The position numbers were made by a program, and so were the translations under genes. A DNA stretch of 64,000 nucleotides from positions 713,523 through 777,522 of the forward strand of contig NW_020954687.1 in NCBI RefSeq assembly GCF_900497805.2. The letters are read 5' to 3'. This document shows, piece after piece, positions 1 through 10,919 of this stretch (its first letter is position 1; every line of letters starts with the position of its first letter). Origin of the DNA: Vombatus ursinus (Eukaryota > Chordata > Mammalia > Diprotodontia > Vombatidae). The notes under the pieces were generated by a model. That model was not told the origin of the DNA. It did no database searches and was given only the letters and a program-made list of their open reading frames with translations.

Positions 1-22
1 CCAAAGAAACACATCCACTCAC

Positions 23-135
23 ATCATTTGTCCAGAAGTTGATGCCTGTCCCTCTTCGCCTTTCCTTGGGCCGGCGCCTCTCCCGGATGGATGTCTTATT
101 GGAGGAGTGGTCACCCAGATCTGGATCTTCACTCT
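23..135 (-). CDS. PPP1R12B: PPP1R12B exon with the second phosphorylation site
   Basis: 113 bp: two bases (AG) completing Glu, then 37 codons, SEDPDLGDHSSNKTSIRERR through RPKERRRGTGINFWTND, ending in phase 0. Acceptor GGTGGTCAG, donor GTGAGT. The threonine in RRGTGINFW (codon 47-49) corresponds to MYPT1 Thr853 in RRSTGVSFW, a second ROCK target that affects myosin binding. Human MYPT2 has IRERRRPKERRRGTGINFWT (recalled), so this block is essentially invariant. The next exon, expected to begin near EDETDGSEE, is outside the window. A competing acceptor two bases downstream (AGAG|AGT) is rejected because it would break the Glu codon and the frame. Confidence 0.96.
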
Positions 136-229
136 CTGACCACCAGAAACAAAAGGTAGCATGGGCCTTTAGTACACGGGCCCACAAGTCCTGGAGAAGG
201 ATCACTTTAGTTTTTAAAGGTCTACGTAC

Positions 230-413
230 CATTTTTTTCCATGTCCTTAGCAGTGCTTGTGGCAGTTTCTGAACTCTCAGAGTCCAGGCCTGAGGTCCTA
301 CTTGCCCGGAGGAGATAGGATCCAATGGAAAGGGAGGGGCTTGACCCAGAAGGAGAAACTGGTGTTGTGGGTTTATCTTGCTGGGTTAGGCACCTCAGTC
401 GTCCATAAGAAGG
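230..413 (-). CDS. PPP1R12B: PPP1R12B exon with the predicted short-isoform start
   Basis: 184 bp: 61 codons plus one base. It reads PSYGRLRCLTQQDKPTTPVS, then a Ser-rich run, LDSESSETATSTAK and DMEKN, ending in G that joins AG of the next exon to give Glu. Acceptor TCTTTGTAG, donor GTACGT. Human MYPT2 has RLRCPAQPDKPTTPASPS and DSESSETTTNTTTAKEMDKN (recalled). The ATG at 240-242 lies in a good initiation context (GACATGG). By my count the human protein from this Met to its end is 208 residues, the length I recall for heart-specific HS-M21A; so this is the likely start of the small subunit form. The next intron (136-229) is only 94 bp. Confidence 0.95.
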
Positions 414-1480
414 CTACAAAGAACCCACAGGGTTGGATGTTAGAAGCCCATTCCCAACATACAAGAGTAAATTTTTTCACTGGAGATTTTTCACAAATGA
501 GCTTCTCTAAGGCTCTTAGTAAAAATGAGAGGCTCCCTCTACCAAGGACAGATTATGCAGACTGAAAGTCAGCCTGTTAACTACCCTAAAAAAGTGCAAT
601 CTCAGGATTCACATGGTTTGTATCAACCCCATATTGAAAGCAGTCCAAGAATATTTTTCCTGAGCAGAGTAAGGGACAACTAAATTGCATCTGCCTTATT
701 AGAAAAAGTTGCTTTGATGAAAGAAGGAAAATGATAGAGAAGATGGTACTTTGGAGTTGAGAAAATTAGGAGAGTTAATTAATACTTAGGAAAATAAAAG
801 GTCAATAAGTATGTGAAGTTAGATGTATGAGAACTTAAGCACAGATCCCAGCAGCTACATTTGAATATTCTACCAATTTGCAAGAGCCAAGTTTTTTATA
901 ACCTTTTTCCAACTCTCCTTTTTCTTTCCCATTTTGTTTCTTATCCTAACGAGTAAGGCAAAAGAATATAGTCTTAATTTGGTTCATTTGGTAAAATTTT
1001 TGCAACAGGAAGCTCCAGCTAGGAAGAGAGGAAAAGATGTTCCCTGCTATGATATGGGAAACATTTCACAAAAGAAGAATGCTTTTTAACAAAGTGCTAC
1101 AAAGAACTGGACAGGCCCGGGCTAGAGAAAGAAGTAGAAAAGTTATTTCCTATCCTAATCTATCCATTTCACTTCAGTACAAAAGCAGTAACCCATGAAG
1201 GATGTCTCAGCAGTGAGTGACTTTTTGAGTTCATTGGAGCAAAGGCTGCCCTTTAAATTCCTGGGTTTGCTAATTTTATTAAATTGTAAGGGGCATCACT
1301 CACTTGGAGGACTGGACATTTGTGCAAGAAGCATGAATAACCCTAAAGAGAAGAAATTTGTTCATAACTTGTAGGCGTTTATCTTGCTAAATCTTGCAGC
1401 TACAAAGGTTTATCCACAGAAACATTATTTCTCCCCCTATCTCCCTTCTAGGTACAAATGAGCAGCCCAGAGCAGTTTAC
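414..1480. other. Intron, mostly unique sequence
   Basis: Intron between exons 1481-1690 and 230-413. I see no repeat family here apart from the weak promoter-like motifs listed at 891-983. Confidence 0.6.
891..983 (-). promoter_or_regulatory. Candidate internal promoter motifs (TATA-like, CArG-like)
   Basis: On the minus strand, in the 1.07 kb intron just upstream of the exon holding the short-isoform ATG, there is TATAAAAAAC (891-900) and, about 75 bases further upstream, CCAAATTAAG (974-983), one mismatch from a CArG box. A muscle-specific small form of this gene is known to arise from an internal start. The placement fits, but such AT-rich words are common and nothing else proves a promoter. 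Confidence 0.2.
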
Positions 1481-1690
1481 CTCCTCATCCCAGCTCCTAC
1501 TCCCTCGCTGCTGCCGGCTCTCCCCAGTTTCTTTCGTCAGTGCTGTGAGCGGCTCCTGTTTTTCACTGCTGCCCTCGAGTCCCTCCAGACCACTTTCGGC
1601 TTTTTCGCTTGGCTGTTCTTGAGATTGCCTTTCTGCCCGGGATCGGCTGAAGGTTCTCTCTGCTTCCTGAAGATCAGTTAGAGTGACACC
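1481..1690 (-). CDS. PPP1R12B: PPP1R12B exon starting GVTLTDLQEAERTFSRSRAE
   Basis: 210 bp, exactly 70 codons, phase 0 at both ends. It starts GVTLTDLQEAERTFSRSR, directly after the inhibitory threonine, and continues through GLEGLEGSSEKQEP to RGSRSWDEE. Acceptor CCTCCCAG, donor GAG|GTAAAC. Human MYPT2 has GVTLTDLQEAERTFSRSRAE and LEGSPEKHEP (recalled); MYPT1 differs after LQEAE, so the paralogue is clear. The second half, rich in Glu, Ser and Gly, is less conserved, as expected for disordered linker. Skipping it would keep frame but remove half of the inhibitory motif context. Confidence 0.97.
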
Positions 1691-2366
1691 CTGGGAGGAG
1701 AGAGGGAGACCTTAGAGTCAGGGAGATGAAAGTCGAACTTTAAACCAAAGTTTTCCTGGCTTAACTGATGGATAGCAAGGGTAGAAACAAAGTTCAGATC
1801 CTTGAAATCTAGTATCCTGACTATTATCTCAAGCTCATGTCCACAAATAAATCCCTCCCATAAAGATGGGTGGCTTTTGGCCGTTGAAAAACAAAATTCA
1901 ACTAGAATCAATAACCTCAGGCCCCTGAGGAAGGGCAAATGGCTCCTAAAAAGACCAATAAGCTAAGAAGGGCTGACCAGAGACACGGCCTTGAGGTGAG
2001 AGCACAAAGCCCAGTTTGCAAAGCCTTCAGGTCTGTGTCCTAAACAGGTCAAAGTCAATACCTTGGCTCTTCCAACTCTCATTCCCAGGAAATAGGTTAC
2101 TATAGGGAGTTGCCTGTCACAACAATATTTAGGCCATGGTTAGCTGCTCTCAGAGCTGTCATTAGAATAGCCCGGGAGATCCCAAAGGTCAAAGAGACAC
2201 AGAGACTCCATAGCTGCCAAGATGAGGTAGAAGCAAGAGCCTCATTATTCTCTCAGACAGAAAGTTAGGCCTAGGGAAGAATAAATTCTGACTCGAGGTG
2301 AAAATAGAAAAATGGCCGAGATTTCAAATGAGGGCTTTCTACAGCACCCAGTGTCCTCCAAAGACT
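1691..2366. other. Intron, no recognisable repeat
   Basis: First part of the 6.4 kb intron, acceptor side of exon 1481-1690. No repeat or exon recognised. Confidence 0.5.
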
Positions 2367-3925
2367 TGTTAATCAATCAATAATTATTTGTTAAGTATCT
2401 ACCATGTATGAGGCACTCTGCTAGAACTGGGGAAACAAATAAAACAAAATGAAACAATATCTACTTGCATGGAATTTACCTTCTAATGGATGAAACAATA
2501 AACACATATAATTACAAACAGAATAAACATAGAGAATAAATACAAATAAAAACAAGATATTTATAGAGGGAGAGCACTAAAAACAGGAGGATCAGGAAAG
2601 ACATCGCATAGATAATGATGCTTTAGCTGTGTTTGGAAGAAAGACAGAAATTTTCTTCTTTGAAAGGCAAAGTTGAAGAGGTAGTGCCATTGGTGGATAG
2701 CCATTACAAGGCCAGTCTGGCTAGATTGTAACATATGAGAAGAAAGGTAATATATGTGGTATTCCAAAAACCTTAGGGCAGTTTTAAGTTATTAAAGTGA
2801 TTAAAACTGCACCGAGACTTTTAGGGTATCCTATACCATAAGGCTAGAAAGAGAGGTTGGGATCAGGTTGTGAAGAGTTTTAAAAGCTAAACATAAGAGT
2901 ATGTTTTAGCCAGAAGCAATGGGGAGCCATTGGGATTTATTGAGAAGGGGCAACACATAATCACACTTGCGTTTTAGGATTATCACTTTGGCAGTTCTGT
3001 GGAGGACACACTAGAGTGAGGAATGACTCGAGGCAGGAAGATCAATTGGAAAACCAAAGCAAGAGTCTAGGCAAGAGAAGATAAGGGACTAACAAAAGTG
3101 GTAGTCATGGCAGGAGAGAGAAGAGGAAAGATTTGAGGATGTTGTGGCAGTAGAAATCACACGTTTTTGGCACCTGAAATGTGGAGTAAGAGTGTGAGGA
3201 GTAAGCATAACACATGATTTTGAACTTGAGAAATTGGCAGAATTGTGGCCCATTTGATAGAAAAAGGTAAATTTGGAAGAGGAATGGGCTTAGGGGAAAA
3301 AAAGAAGTTTTGTTTTGGATGTGTGGAGTTTGAGAAGAAGATGAGGGGCCAAAGCTCAAGGAAGAGAGTAGGTTGAAGACACAGAACTGGGCACCATCTG
3401 CTTAGAGATGATCATTAAGCCCATGGGCTCTGATGAGGTCTCCAAGCAAGTAGGTATAGAGAAAGAAAAGGGCCCAGGACAGACACTTTGGGAACACTTC
3501 CAGTCATGAGGTATCACATGGAAAAGTCCACAAAGGAGATTGAGAAAGAACAGTCAGGCCGGTAGGAGAACCAGGAGAATGAGTAATAAACGTCTTTAAA
3601 ACTCCAAGAGAGTCTCCAGGAGGAGAAAATGGTCAACAGCATTTAACCACTGAAAAAAGATCAAGTAGGATGAAGGCTGAAAAAGAGACTGTCACACTTG
3701 GCAATTAAGAGATCACGGGTAATTTTGAAAAGGTCAATTTCAGTTGAGTGATTAGTTCAAAATCCAAATTGTAGAGAACTGAAAAGGGAGTGAGGAGTGG
3801 CACTACAGGCAATGGGTATAAATAGCTGTTCCTAGGAGTTTGGCCGTGAAACAGAAGGAAAAAACAGGATGATCGATTGAGGGGAAGGGAGGAGGACTGT
3901 TAAGGATCGAAGACACCTGGATGTA
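2367..3925 (-). mobile_element. L2 LINE, minus orientation
   Basis: The 3' end lies at the low coordinate (TTGTTAAGTATCTACCATGT, reverse of the L2 tail), followed by the reverse complement of the C-terminal reverse transcriptase region; for example 2935-3010 pairs with the L2 words at 5940-6010. Old, with many changes; no open frame of size remains. Confidence 0.8.
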
Positions 3926-3933
3926 TTTGGAAG

Positions 3934-6490
3934 ATGCTACTCCTCAAAAGCCTTCAGCCGCTCCCTGTTGAATCCTGTTTCCTTCAGGTATCAGCTCATG
4001 TACCACCTCCTCCTCCAACCCTTCTCTGTTTCCCCAAGTTCCTAGTACTCTTCCTCTCCTCAGATTATCTTGTTTTTATGTGTCTTGTGCTCTCATACCG
4101 AGCAACTGCAACATTCAATTAACTCTCCCTCAAACCCCCTAACCATTCAGTTCCTTAACCTGCTCATTTCCATGAGCCACAATCTTGTCATGACCCACAG
4201 AAGTATCACTTCGAAGTTCAAGAATTCTAATTTCCCCTTATCTGACCATAATCTATTGGCTTTCCACCACTCCCTCTGCCTACTCTTCATCAACATCATG
4301 ACCTCCAATCCCTTGACCCATCAGTTCTTTCACAGGTCATCTCCCTAGCACTCACCATTCTCTCTTCTTCCCTCTGTCTTGACCCCTTGGTAAACCAGTT
4401 GAACTTAATGCTGTCCTCTTCTCGAGTCCCTGGCTCCCTTATCATATTGCTGATTGTGCCCTGCCAAGCCTCACTCTTGGATGATTCCCACTATCTACCA
4501 CTTTCAGCCTATACACATCCTGCTGAATGTAGGTGGAGAAAATCACACAAATTATTGTCCACTACTAATTTATGTTACACAACCTCAACTGTGCCCTCGC
4601 TGCCACTACACAATCCTACTTTACCTTCCTTATTAACTCACCATCTCACTCTCCAAAGTGGCTCTTCCAAACATTTTCATTCCTCCCCAAACTTCCCATG
4701 GCTCTCCCTGCCTCCCTCTCAACTGAGAACCTTACCTCATGTTTTACAGAAAAAAATTGAGGACATTTGCCTTGAACTCCCTCTTTTCCCCTCTTCCTTA
4801 TCTCATATCTCTCAGATGCCTTCTGCCCCTAACTCCTCCTCACCCTTGTCACGGGAAGAGGTGGTCTTATGCCTTACCAGAGAGGCCTCTCTACCCGCAC
4901 AAGCAATCTCATTCCATCCTTTCTTTTCCAACAGATTGCTCCCTCTGTCATCCCCAATCTGTCATTTATTTTCACTCTCCCCCTGTCTACTAGCTCCTTT
5001 TCTATTGCCTACAAACTTGCCTAGGACTCCCCGAACCTCAAATACCCCTCACTCCTTTTGTCCCTGATATTGTCCTCTGTCTCTTCTGCCCTTTGTGGCC
5101 AAACTCCTTGAGAAGACCCGCTACAATAAGTGCCTCCACTTTCTCTCCTCTCACCCACTTCTTAACTCCTTACAATTTAGCTTCTGACCTTATTATTCTG
5201 CCAAAACTGTTCTTTCCAAAGTTACTAATGATCTCTTCATTGTCAAATCCAATGGCCTTTTCTCAACTTGCAGTCTTTTTTGACTCTCTGCAACCTTTGA
5301 CACTCCTGATGGCCCTCTTCACTCTACGTTTTTGGAACACCACTCTCTCCTGGTTCTCCTCCTCTCTACATGACCATTCCATCTTGGTCTTGTTTGCTGG
5401 TCCTCATCCAGGTCACATCCTCTAACTATAGGTGTCCCTCAGGGTTTTGTCCTGGGCCTTCCTCTCTATGATTTCACTTGGTGATCTCATCAGCTCCCAC
5501 AGATTTAATTACCACCTCTATGCTGATGACTCTCAAATCTACCTACCCTGCCCTAAACATCTCTGCTGACCTCCAATCCTGCAAGTCCAACTGCCTTTCA
5601 TACATATGGAACAGGAGAAGACACCTTAAACTCAACATGTCCAAAACTGATCTCATTCACTTTCCCCCTAAACCCTCCCCTCCCCTAGCTTCCCTTACTT
5701 GAGGAGGACCTCAAACCTCCCAGTGCTCAGGCTCATAACCTAGCTGTCATCCTTGATCTTCACTATCTCTCACCCTCCACCTTTGAAAGGTCTCTCAAAG
5801 GTGCCTTCTTCTCTCCTCTGACACTGGCACCCCTCTGGTGCAGGCCCTTGTCATCTCACCCCCGGACTACTGCCAACAGCCTGCTGGTGGGTCTGCCTGC
5901 CTCCAATCGCTCCCTCCTCCAAACTATCCTCCACTCAGCCACCAAAGTGATTTTCCTAAAGTGCAGGTCCCACCATGGCACTCCCCTACTCAATAAACTC
6001 CACGGGATCTCTATCAATACCAGGATCAAATTTAAAATCCTCTGTTTGGCATTCAAAGCCCTCCACAAGCTACCTCACCATGCCACCCTCTCCCACCACC
6101 CTAGTCTTCTTACACCTTATTCCCAGATATAATATGGCCCCATGCTGTTTCTCACACAAGAGCCTCCATCTCTAGGCTCTGGGCATTATCTCTGACTGTC
6201 TCCCAAATCTAGAATACTCTCCCTTCTCATCTCTGCCTACTGGCTTTCCTTCAAGTCAACTAAAATCCCATCTTCTACAGAAAGGCTTTCCCAACTCCCC
6301 TAATTCTAGTGCCTTCCTTCTCTTAATTATTTCCCATTCATCCTGTCTTGAGCTTGTTTGTACATATTTGTTTGCTTATTGCCTTCCCCATTAGACTGTG
6401 AAACCCTTGAGGGCAAGAACTGTCTTTTCTCTCCTTTTGTATCTGGCAGTGTCTGGCACACAACACTGACTAGTTGTGCACATGCTGCAT
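3934..6490 (+). mobile_element. L2 LINE with reverse transcriptase relic, plus orientation
   Basis: Degenerate L2 (CR1 clade) ORF2. Recognisable pieces in order: endonuclease end near 4140-4330 (FPLSDHNLLAFHHSL), linker 4390-5060, reverse transcriptase 5180-5700 (KVTNDLFIVKSNGLFS, GVPQGFVLG, YADDSQ, LKLNMSKT) and the C-terminal part 5850-6280 (CRSHHGTPLLNKLHGI). It ends with the usual L2 tail near 6390-6470 (TTGAGGGCAAGAACTGTCTT). The frame is broken many times. Confidence 0.88.
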
Positions 6491-6597
6491 TCCAACTAAA
6501 GTGTAAACCATGTACATAGGTTAGTAAACACAAAATAAAATGAAGGGGATAGAAAAGGCTAACAAGTGGGAGGAAGAGGAGAATAACAATAATAATA

Positions 6598-6835
6598 GTA
6601 GCTAGCATTTATACAGTGCCTCAAAGCTTGCAAAGCATTTAACAAATATTACCTCATTTGATTCACACAATAGCCCTTAAAGGTAGGTGCTGTTATTATC
6701 CCCATTTTACAATACAAGAAATTGAGGCAGACAAAGGTTAAGTGACTTGCCCAGGGTCACACAGTTACTAAGTGTCTGAGACAAGATGCCTGACTCTGGT
6801 ACAGTACTCTGTCCACTGCGCCACCTTGCTGTCCC
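6598..6835 (-). repeat. MIR-type CORE-SINE
   Basis: Reverse MIR: TTATACAGTGCCTCAAAGCTTG, CCCATTTTACA, GAAATTGAGGCAGACAAAGG, CTTGCCCAGGGTCACAC. Confidence 0.85.
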
Positions 6836-7400
6836 TTTGGGGGAAGCTTCCAGGAGGAGACCGCACTTGAAATGAACCTCAAAGGAAGATAAGGATTCTG
6901 AGAGGCACAGCGAGGAAGAGGTACATCCCAGCTATGGGGGACGGCCTGAGCAAATGCAGGGAGGCAGGAGATGAAATGTTAGGTTCTACAAATAGCTGGT
7001 GGTCCAGTTTGGCTGGACTATAAAGTATGTAAGGCTAAAAGGTAAGTGATCTGCAGCCAGATTATGAAAAACTTCAACTGCTAGACTGAAGAGTTTGTAC
7101 TTTTTCCTTCAGCCAACGGAAGGAGAGCTATGTAGATAAACTTTAGGATGACTACATGAAAGATGAAGTAGGGAAAGGAGAGACTGAAAACATGAGAGGA
7201 TCGATGAAGAAGCTATCCATCAACTCTGAATGAAAGTGGTGGCTGTGTGACTGGAGAGAAGAGGGTGGGAGTAAACATTATTGTGGAGTTAGGATTATTG
7301 AGATATGGTCAATGATATGACATGGAAGCTGCAGGAGAAGGAAGAGTCAAACGTGACTTGGGTTACTGAGAAGATGGCATGCCCTCAACAGAAACAGGAA
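6836..7400 (-). mobile_element. L2 LINE fragment, minus orientation
   Basis: Reverse complement of the L2 C-terminal RT region (CAGTTTGGCTGGACTATAAA, AGAGTTTGTAC). Coding strand is minus. Confidence 0.75.
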
Positions 7401-7404
7401 AAGT

Positions 7405-7850
7405 TTTTAGAAGTTGCCTATTGCTTCTAGGACAAAATAAAAAGTCCTAAGTCTGGCATTCAAAGCCCTGCCCAATCTGACTTCCACTTCCATAGCACAC
7501 CACTCCCTTTAACACAATCTACAATTTAGCCAAAATGATGTATTAGCCTTTGGCACAGGTTGTCCCCCACATCTGGAAAACACTTCCTCCTCACTTCTGT
7601 GTCTCAGAATCTCTAGTTTCCTTTAAGATTTGGATCAAGTGCTCCCTCCTTTGAGAAGCCTTTCCTGATTTTCTGACCCAGTTCTTAGTGTTGTTTCTTT
7701 TTAAATTTGCTTAGATTTACTTATTTGGGGACATATTGTAACCCCTCCAAGAAAGCCGGAACAATTTTCATTTTTGTCTTTTTAGTTCCATAGCACAGGC
7801 CAGTGCCTTGAACAGAGCAGATATTCAATACATGGATGCATAACTGAGTC
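7405..7850 (+). mobile_element. L2 LINE 3' end
   Basis: Plus-strand L2: TTGCTTCTAGGACAAAATA, CTGGCATTCAAAGCCCTGCC, then the 3' tail to CAATACATGGATG. Together with the preceding copy it forms an inverted pair. Confidence 0.8.
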
Positions 7851-8074
7851 CCAAGCGGTCAGAGTCAACGGTCAGATCCCAAGACCATGCTGGAAGGTAA
7901 CAGCCTTCTAGATAGTAAGGAGGTTCTATCGAGTACCTACTTCACAATTTGCTACTCCACTTACAGATAATACAAACTAAGCACCATAGCAGAAGAAAGA
8001 GACAGATGTATATAAGTGGGGAGACAGAGAGAGAGAAGAATTATACTCTTGTTTGCTGGTTTGACTCGATTCAC

Positions 8075-8165
8075 CTGGGTAGATCTTCGAGTCTGCCGAG
8101 CTTGTCTGGAACGTGCTTTCCGCTGGGACTCTGCTTCCTCGTCCCGTACAGGTGTCAGATATGAC
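8075..8165 (-). CDS. PPP1R12B: PPP1R12B exon ending at the ROCK inhibitory site
   Basis: 91 bp: one base (G) completing Arg, then 30 codons, SYLTPVRDEEAESQRKARSR through QARQTRRSTQ, ending in phase 0. Acceptor CTTATCAG, donor CAG|GTGAAT. The threonine of RRSTQ (codon at 8078-8080) corresponds to MYPT1 Thr696, the site whose phosphorylation by ROCK, ZIPK or ILK inhibits the phosphatase; the motif continues GVTL in the next exon. ARQTRRSTQ is the MYPT2 version. The exon lies alone between a 33.3 kb intron on its 5' side and a 6.4 kb intron on its 3' side. Confidence 0.97.
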
Positions 8166-8239
8166 CTGATAAGGAATTAAAAATCAACATTAGAATAACA
8201 GTACCTTGCTACATATAAAATCATTTATGTTTCATTATC

Positions 8240-8510
8240 AATCAGTCCATCAACAAGCACCTATTAAGTGCTTACTATCTACCAGGCAATGTTTCCTTCA
8301 AAACCTGGCTCAAACACCATTTTTCTACATGAAGCCCCTCCCCTGTTATTTTATATAGATTGTGTACATACTTTATATGTACATGTTGTCTTCCCCAAAA
8401 GAAGGTAAGCTCTTGTTGGGCAGGGTCTATTTCATCTTTGTCTTTGTGTCCTAGCACATTGCCTGTGCGATAGTAGGCACTTAATAGATGCTTGATAGTT
8501 GTGAATGACT
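8240..8510 (+). mobile_element. L2 3' end fragments
   Basis: A short minus-oriented L2 tail (8240-8287) abuts a plus-oriented L2 3' end (8290-8510, GAAGGTAAGCTCTTGTTGGG, AGTAGGCACTTAATAGATGC). Confidence 0.7.
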
Positions 8511-9900
8511 TTAGAAGTCAAGTAAGAGTTTAAATTTAATGCTAAAGACAAAAGGGAGTCACCAAAATTTAACAAGTGGGAGAGTTCCTTGGTCAGAAAT
8601 CCCTCTGGCAGCTGTGCAGAGGATGGTAGTGGGGAGAGACCAATTATTAAGAAACCAATTATTAAGAAACCACTGCAATAATCCTGGCAAAAAGTGAGGG
8701 TCACTTGAGGGGACATATGTAAGAGATGTTTTGGAGGTAGAAATGACAAAATCTGACAATTAATTGCACATGTGGACTAAGGGAGAATTAAAAGTTAAAG
8801 ATGATGCTGAGGTCGTGGACCTGGGTTACTGTAAGGATGGCGGTGTCCTTAATAAAAATAAGAATGTGGAAGAGGGATGAGTTTTGAGGAAGGACAGAGT
8901 TCTAGTTTGACATGTTAAATCTGAGATGCCTGTAGGGCATCCTGCTTTAAAAGTAGGAGAGGAAGAACTGGAGCTCAGGGAAGAGACTAGGGTTGACATA
9001 TAGATCCGGAGCTATCTATATAAAGATAACAATTAAACTCAAGGGAGCTGATCAGATCACCAAGTGAGAGAGGAGACAGAGAGAGAGAGAAGAAGGAAAG
9101 GGACTGAGGACAGTTTCTTGAGGTATATCCACACTTAGGGGTATGGCATGAATGATTATCCAGTAAAGGAGACTGAGAAAGGAAGAATCATACTGCAAAG
9201 AAGAAAACCTAGAGTAAGCAGGGTTACAAAAACCAGAGAAGAGAGAGTAACCCAGAGGAGAGGGTGGTCAATAGTGTTAAATGCTACAGAGAAGTCAAGA
9301 AAAATTAAGACAGAGAAAAAGCCATCAGATTTAGCATTGAAGAGATCATTAGTAGTTTTGGAGAAGGCAGTTTCAGTTAAGTGGTGGGATAAGAAGCCAG
9401 ATTACCACTCGTTGAGAAAAGAGTGAGAGGACAGGAAGTAGACAATAAATGTAGATAGCTTTATCAAGGAGTTTGGTTATGAAAAGGAAGGATACAGAAT
9501 GATAGTGTGAGAGGATGATAGGGACTGGTGAGGGTTCTTAAGGATGATAAGCCTTAGAAATGTTTGTGCAAATCAGGGAAGAATTCAGTAGGTAAGAGAG
9601 AGACTGTAGGACAGAGAGGAATGGGGTTGACTACAGGGGCAACTGTTGTAGAAGATGGAAGGCAAACAAGGGTACATGCAGAGGGAATGACCTTGGCAAG
9701 AAAAAGAGTCATCTCTTCATCAGAAACTGAAGCAAAGTAGAAAAGAATGGAAGGAGATGTCAAAAGATGGATAGAAAGGGAGAGGAGGAGCTCATGGTAA
9801 ATGGTTTCTATTTTCTCAGTAAAGTATGAGGCTAGATAAATCAAGAAGGTTTGGAACACTTTAAAAGGGATGGGAGAGAGAATCAATTAAGAAGGAATAA
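8511..9900 (-). mobile_element. L2 LINE RT region, minus orientation
   Basis: Reverse-complement L2 RT (GCAATAATCCTGGC, GGTAGAAATGACAAAATCTG, ATGTTAAATCTGAGATGCC). Probably the same insertion as 10920-12000, whose endonuclease part follows in the right order. Confidence 0.75.
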
Positions 9901-10338
9901 AAGTACAGCTAGTTCTGTTGTAACGTTTGTATTTAAAACACAAATTTGTTCCAAAGTGATTTATATATTAGGGAACATTTTGAGCATAATGTGAATTTCA
10001 TATTTGCTTCTGTGTCATTTCTTCCCTGAGAAATAGCAAATATGCAGAAAAATGCACACTTCACAATAACTCACAAGCTCAACCCTTCCAACCCCCACTT
10101 CCAGGTCTCTGTCAAGGCAAAGTGCCATATTTAATGTATATCTTCTGGGGCAGTAGGAGCTGGGTGGAGGAATGCTGGTCTAAACCTCCCCTAACCCCAA
10201 CCCCTTCTACCATGCCTTCTGGCACAAGTTTCAGCAAGCCCAACTGGTTCCCTGCCCAACCTGCTCTAGAAGCTCACCCAGGGGCTGAGCAACAGCCTGA
10301 AACTAAGCTCAAGGCCATGACAAGCCATTATTTATTGT

Positions 10339-10631
10339 TGTTGTTTGTCCTTCATTTCGAAAAAAGGACCAAAAAGTGATGTCTTGACTCATGCATGAAT
10401 TGGATTTAGGTGAAGCAGAGTTGCACAAAATTGTCAGCCTCACTCTTGTTTCCATAGTCATCAGAGTCCAGAGGTCAGACAAAAGTCAGGATGACTGGCC
10501 ATGGCCCAGGATGCAGTGGATGACCTTGGCATCTCAGATGTCTGACCAAACTTTAAGTGCTCCACGGTGGTTGCTTCAGCCACCTTCATGGCCACTGGAA
10601 CAAATTGTTCTCACCCCCCCCCATTCCACCA
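10339..10631 (+). mobile_element. Marsupial SINE with TGTTGTTTGTCC head
   Basis: Head TGTTGTTTGTCCTTCATTTC, body CAGGATGACTGGCCATGGCC, flanked by a perfect 12 bp target duplication ATTATTTATTGT (10327-10338 and 10632-10643). Related copies lie at 28183-28610 and 61392-62002. Family name not certain (WALLSI/Mar type). Confidence 0.8.
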
Positions 10632-10919
10632 ATTATTTATTGTAGGACTTAGATAGTTCTTAACCTTTTAACATGTATAAGATTAGTTTAGTTTAGTTTT
10701 TTTTAATTAGGTTTCCATTTTTTTCACTAACTAATGTCACTAACAAAGTTTTCAGAGTTGTACCCCCATCCCTATTTTCCCCATAAGTTTTGTGGTTTTA
10801 CCATGAGATTTTACATATTTTGGAAAGGCATAAAGAAAACTACCTGTATTGTACTGTTGTGGTTAGGGACAGCTGAAATTAGATTACATAAATTTTCAGT
10901 GGTCCCAGTCAATAGAGTT

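Noticed and set aside
4387-5067. 226-residue open frame, the longest in the window
   Set aside because: It is the linker region of a decayed L2 LINE, with RT motifs in other frames downstream; low-complexity Ser/Pro/Leu composition.
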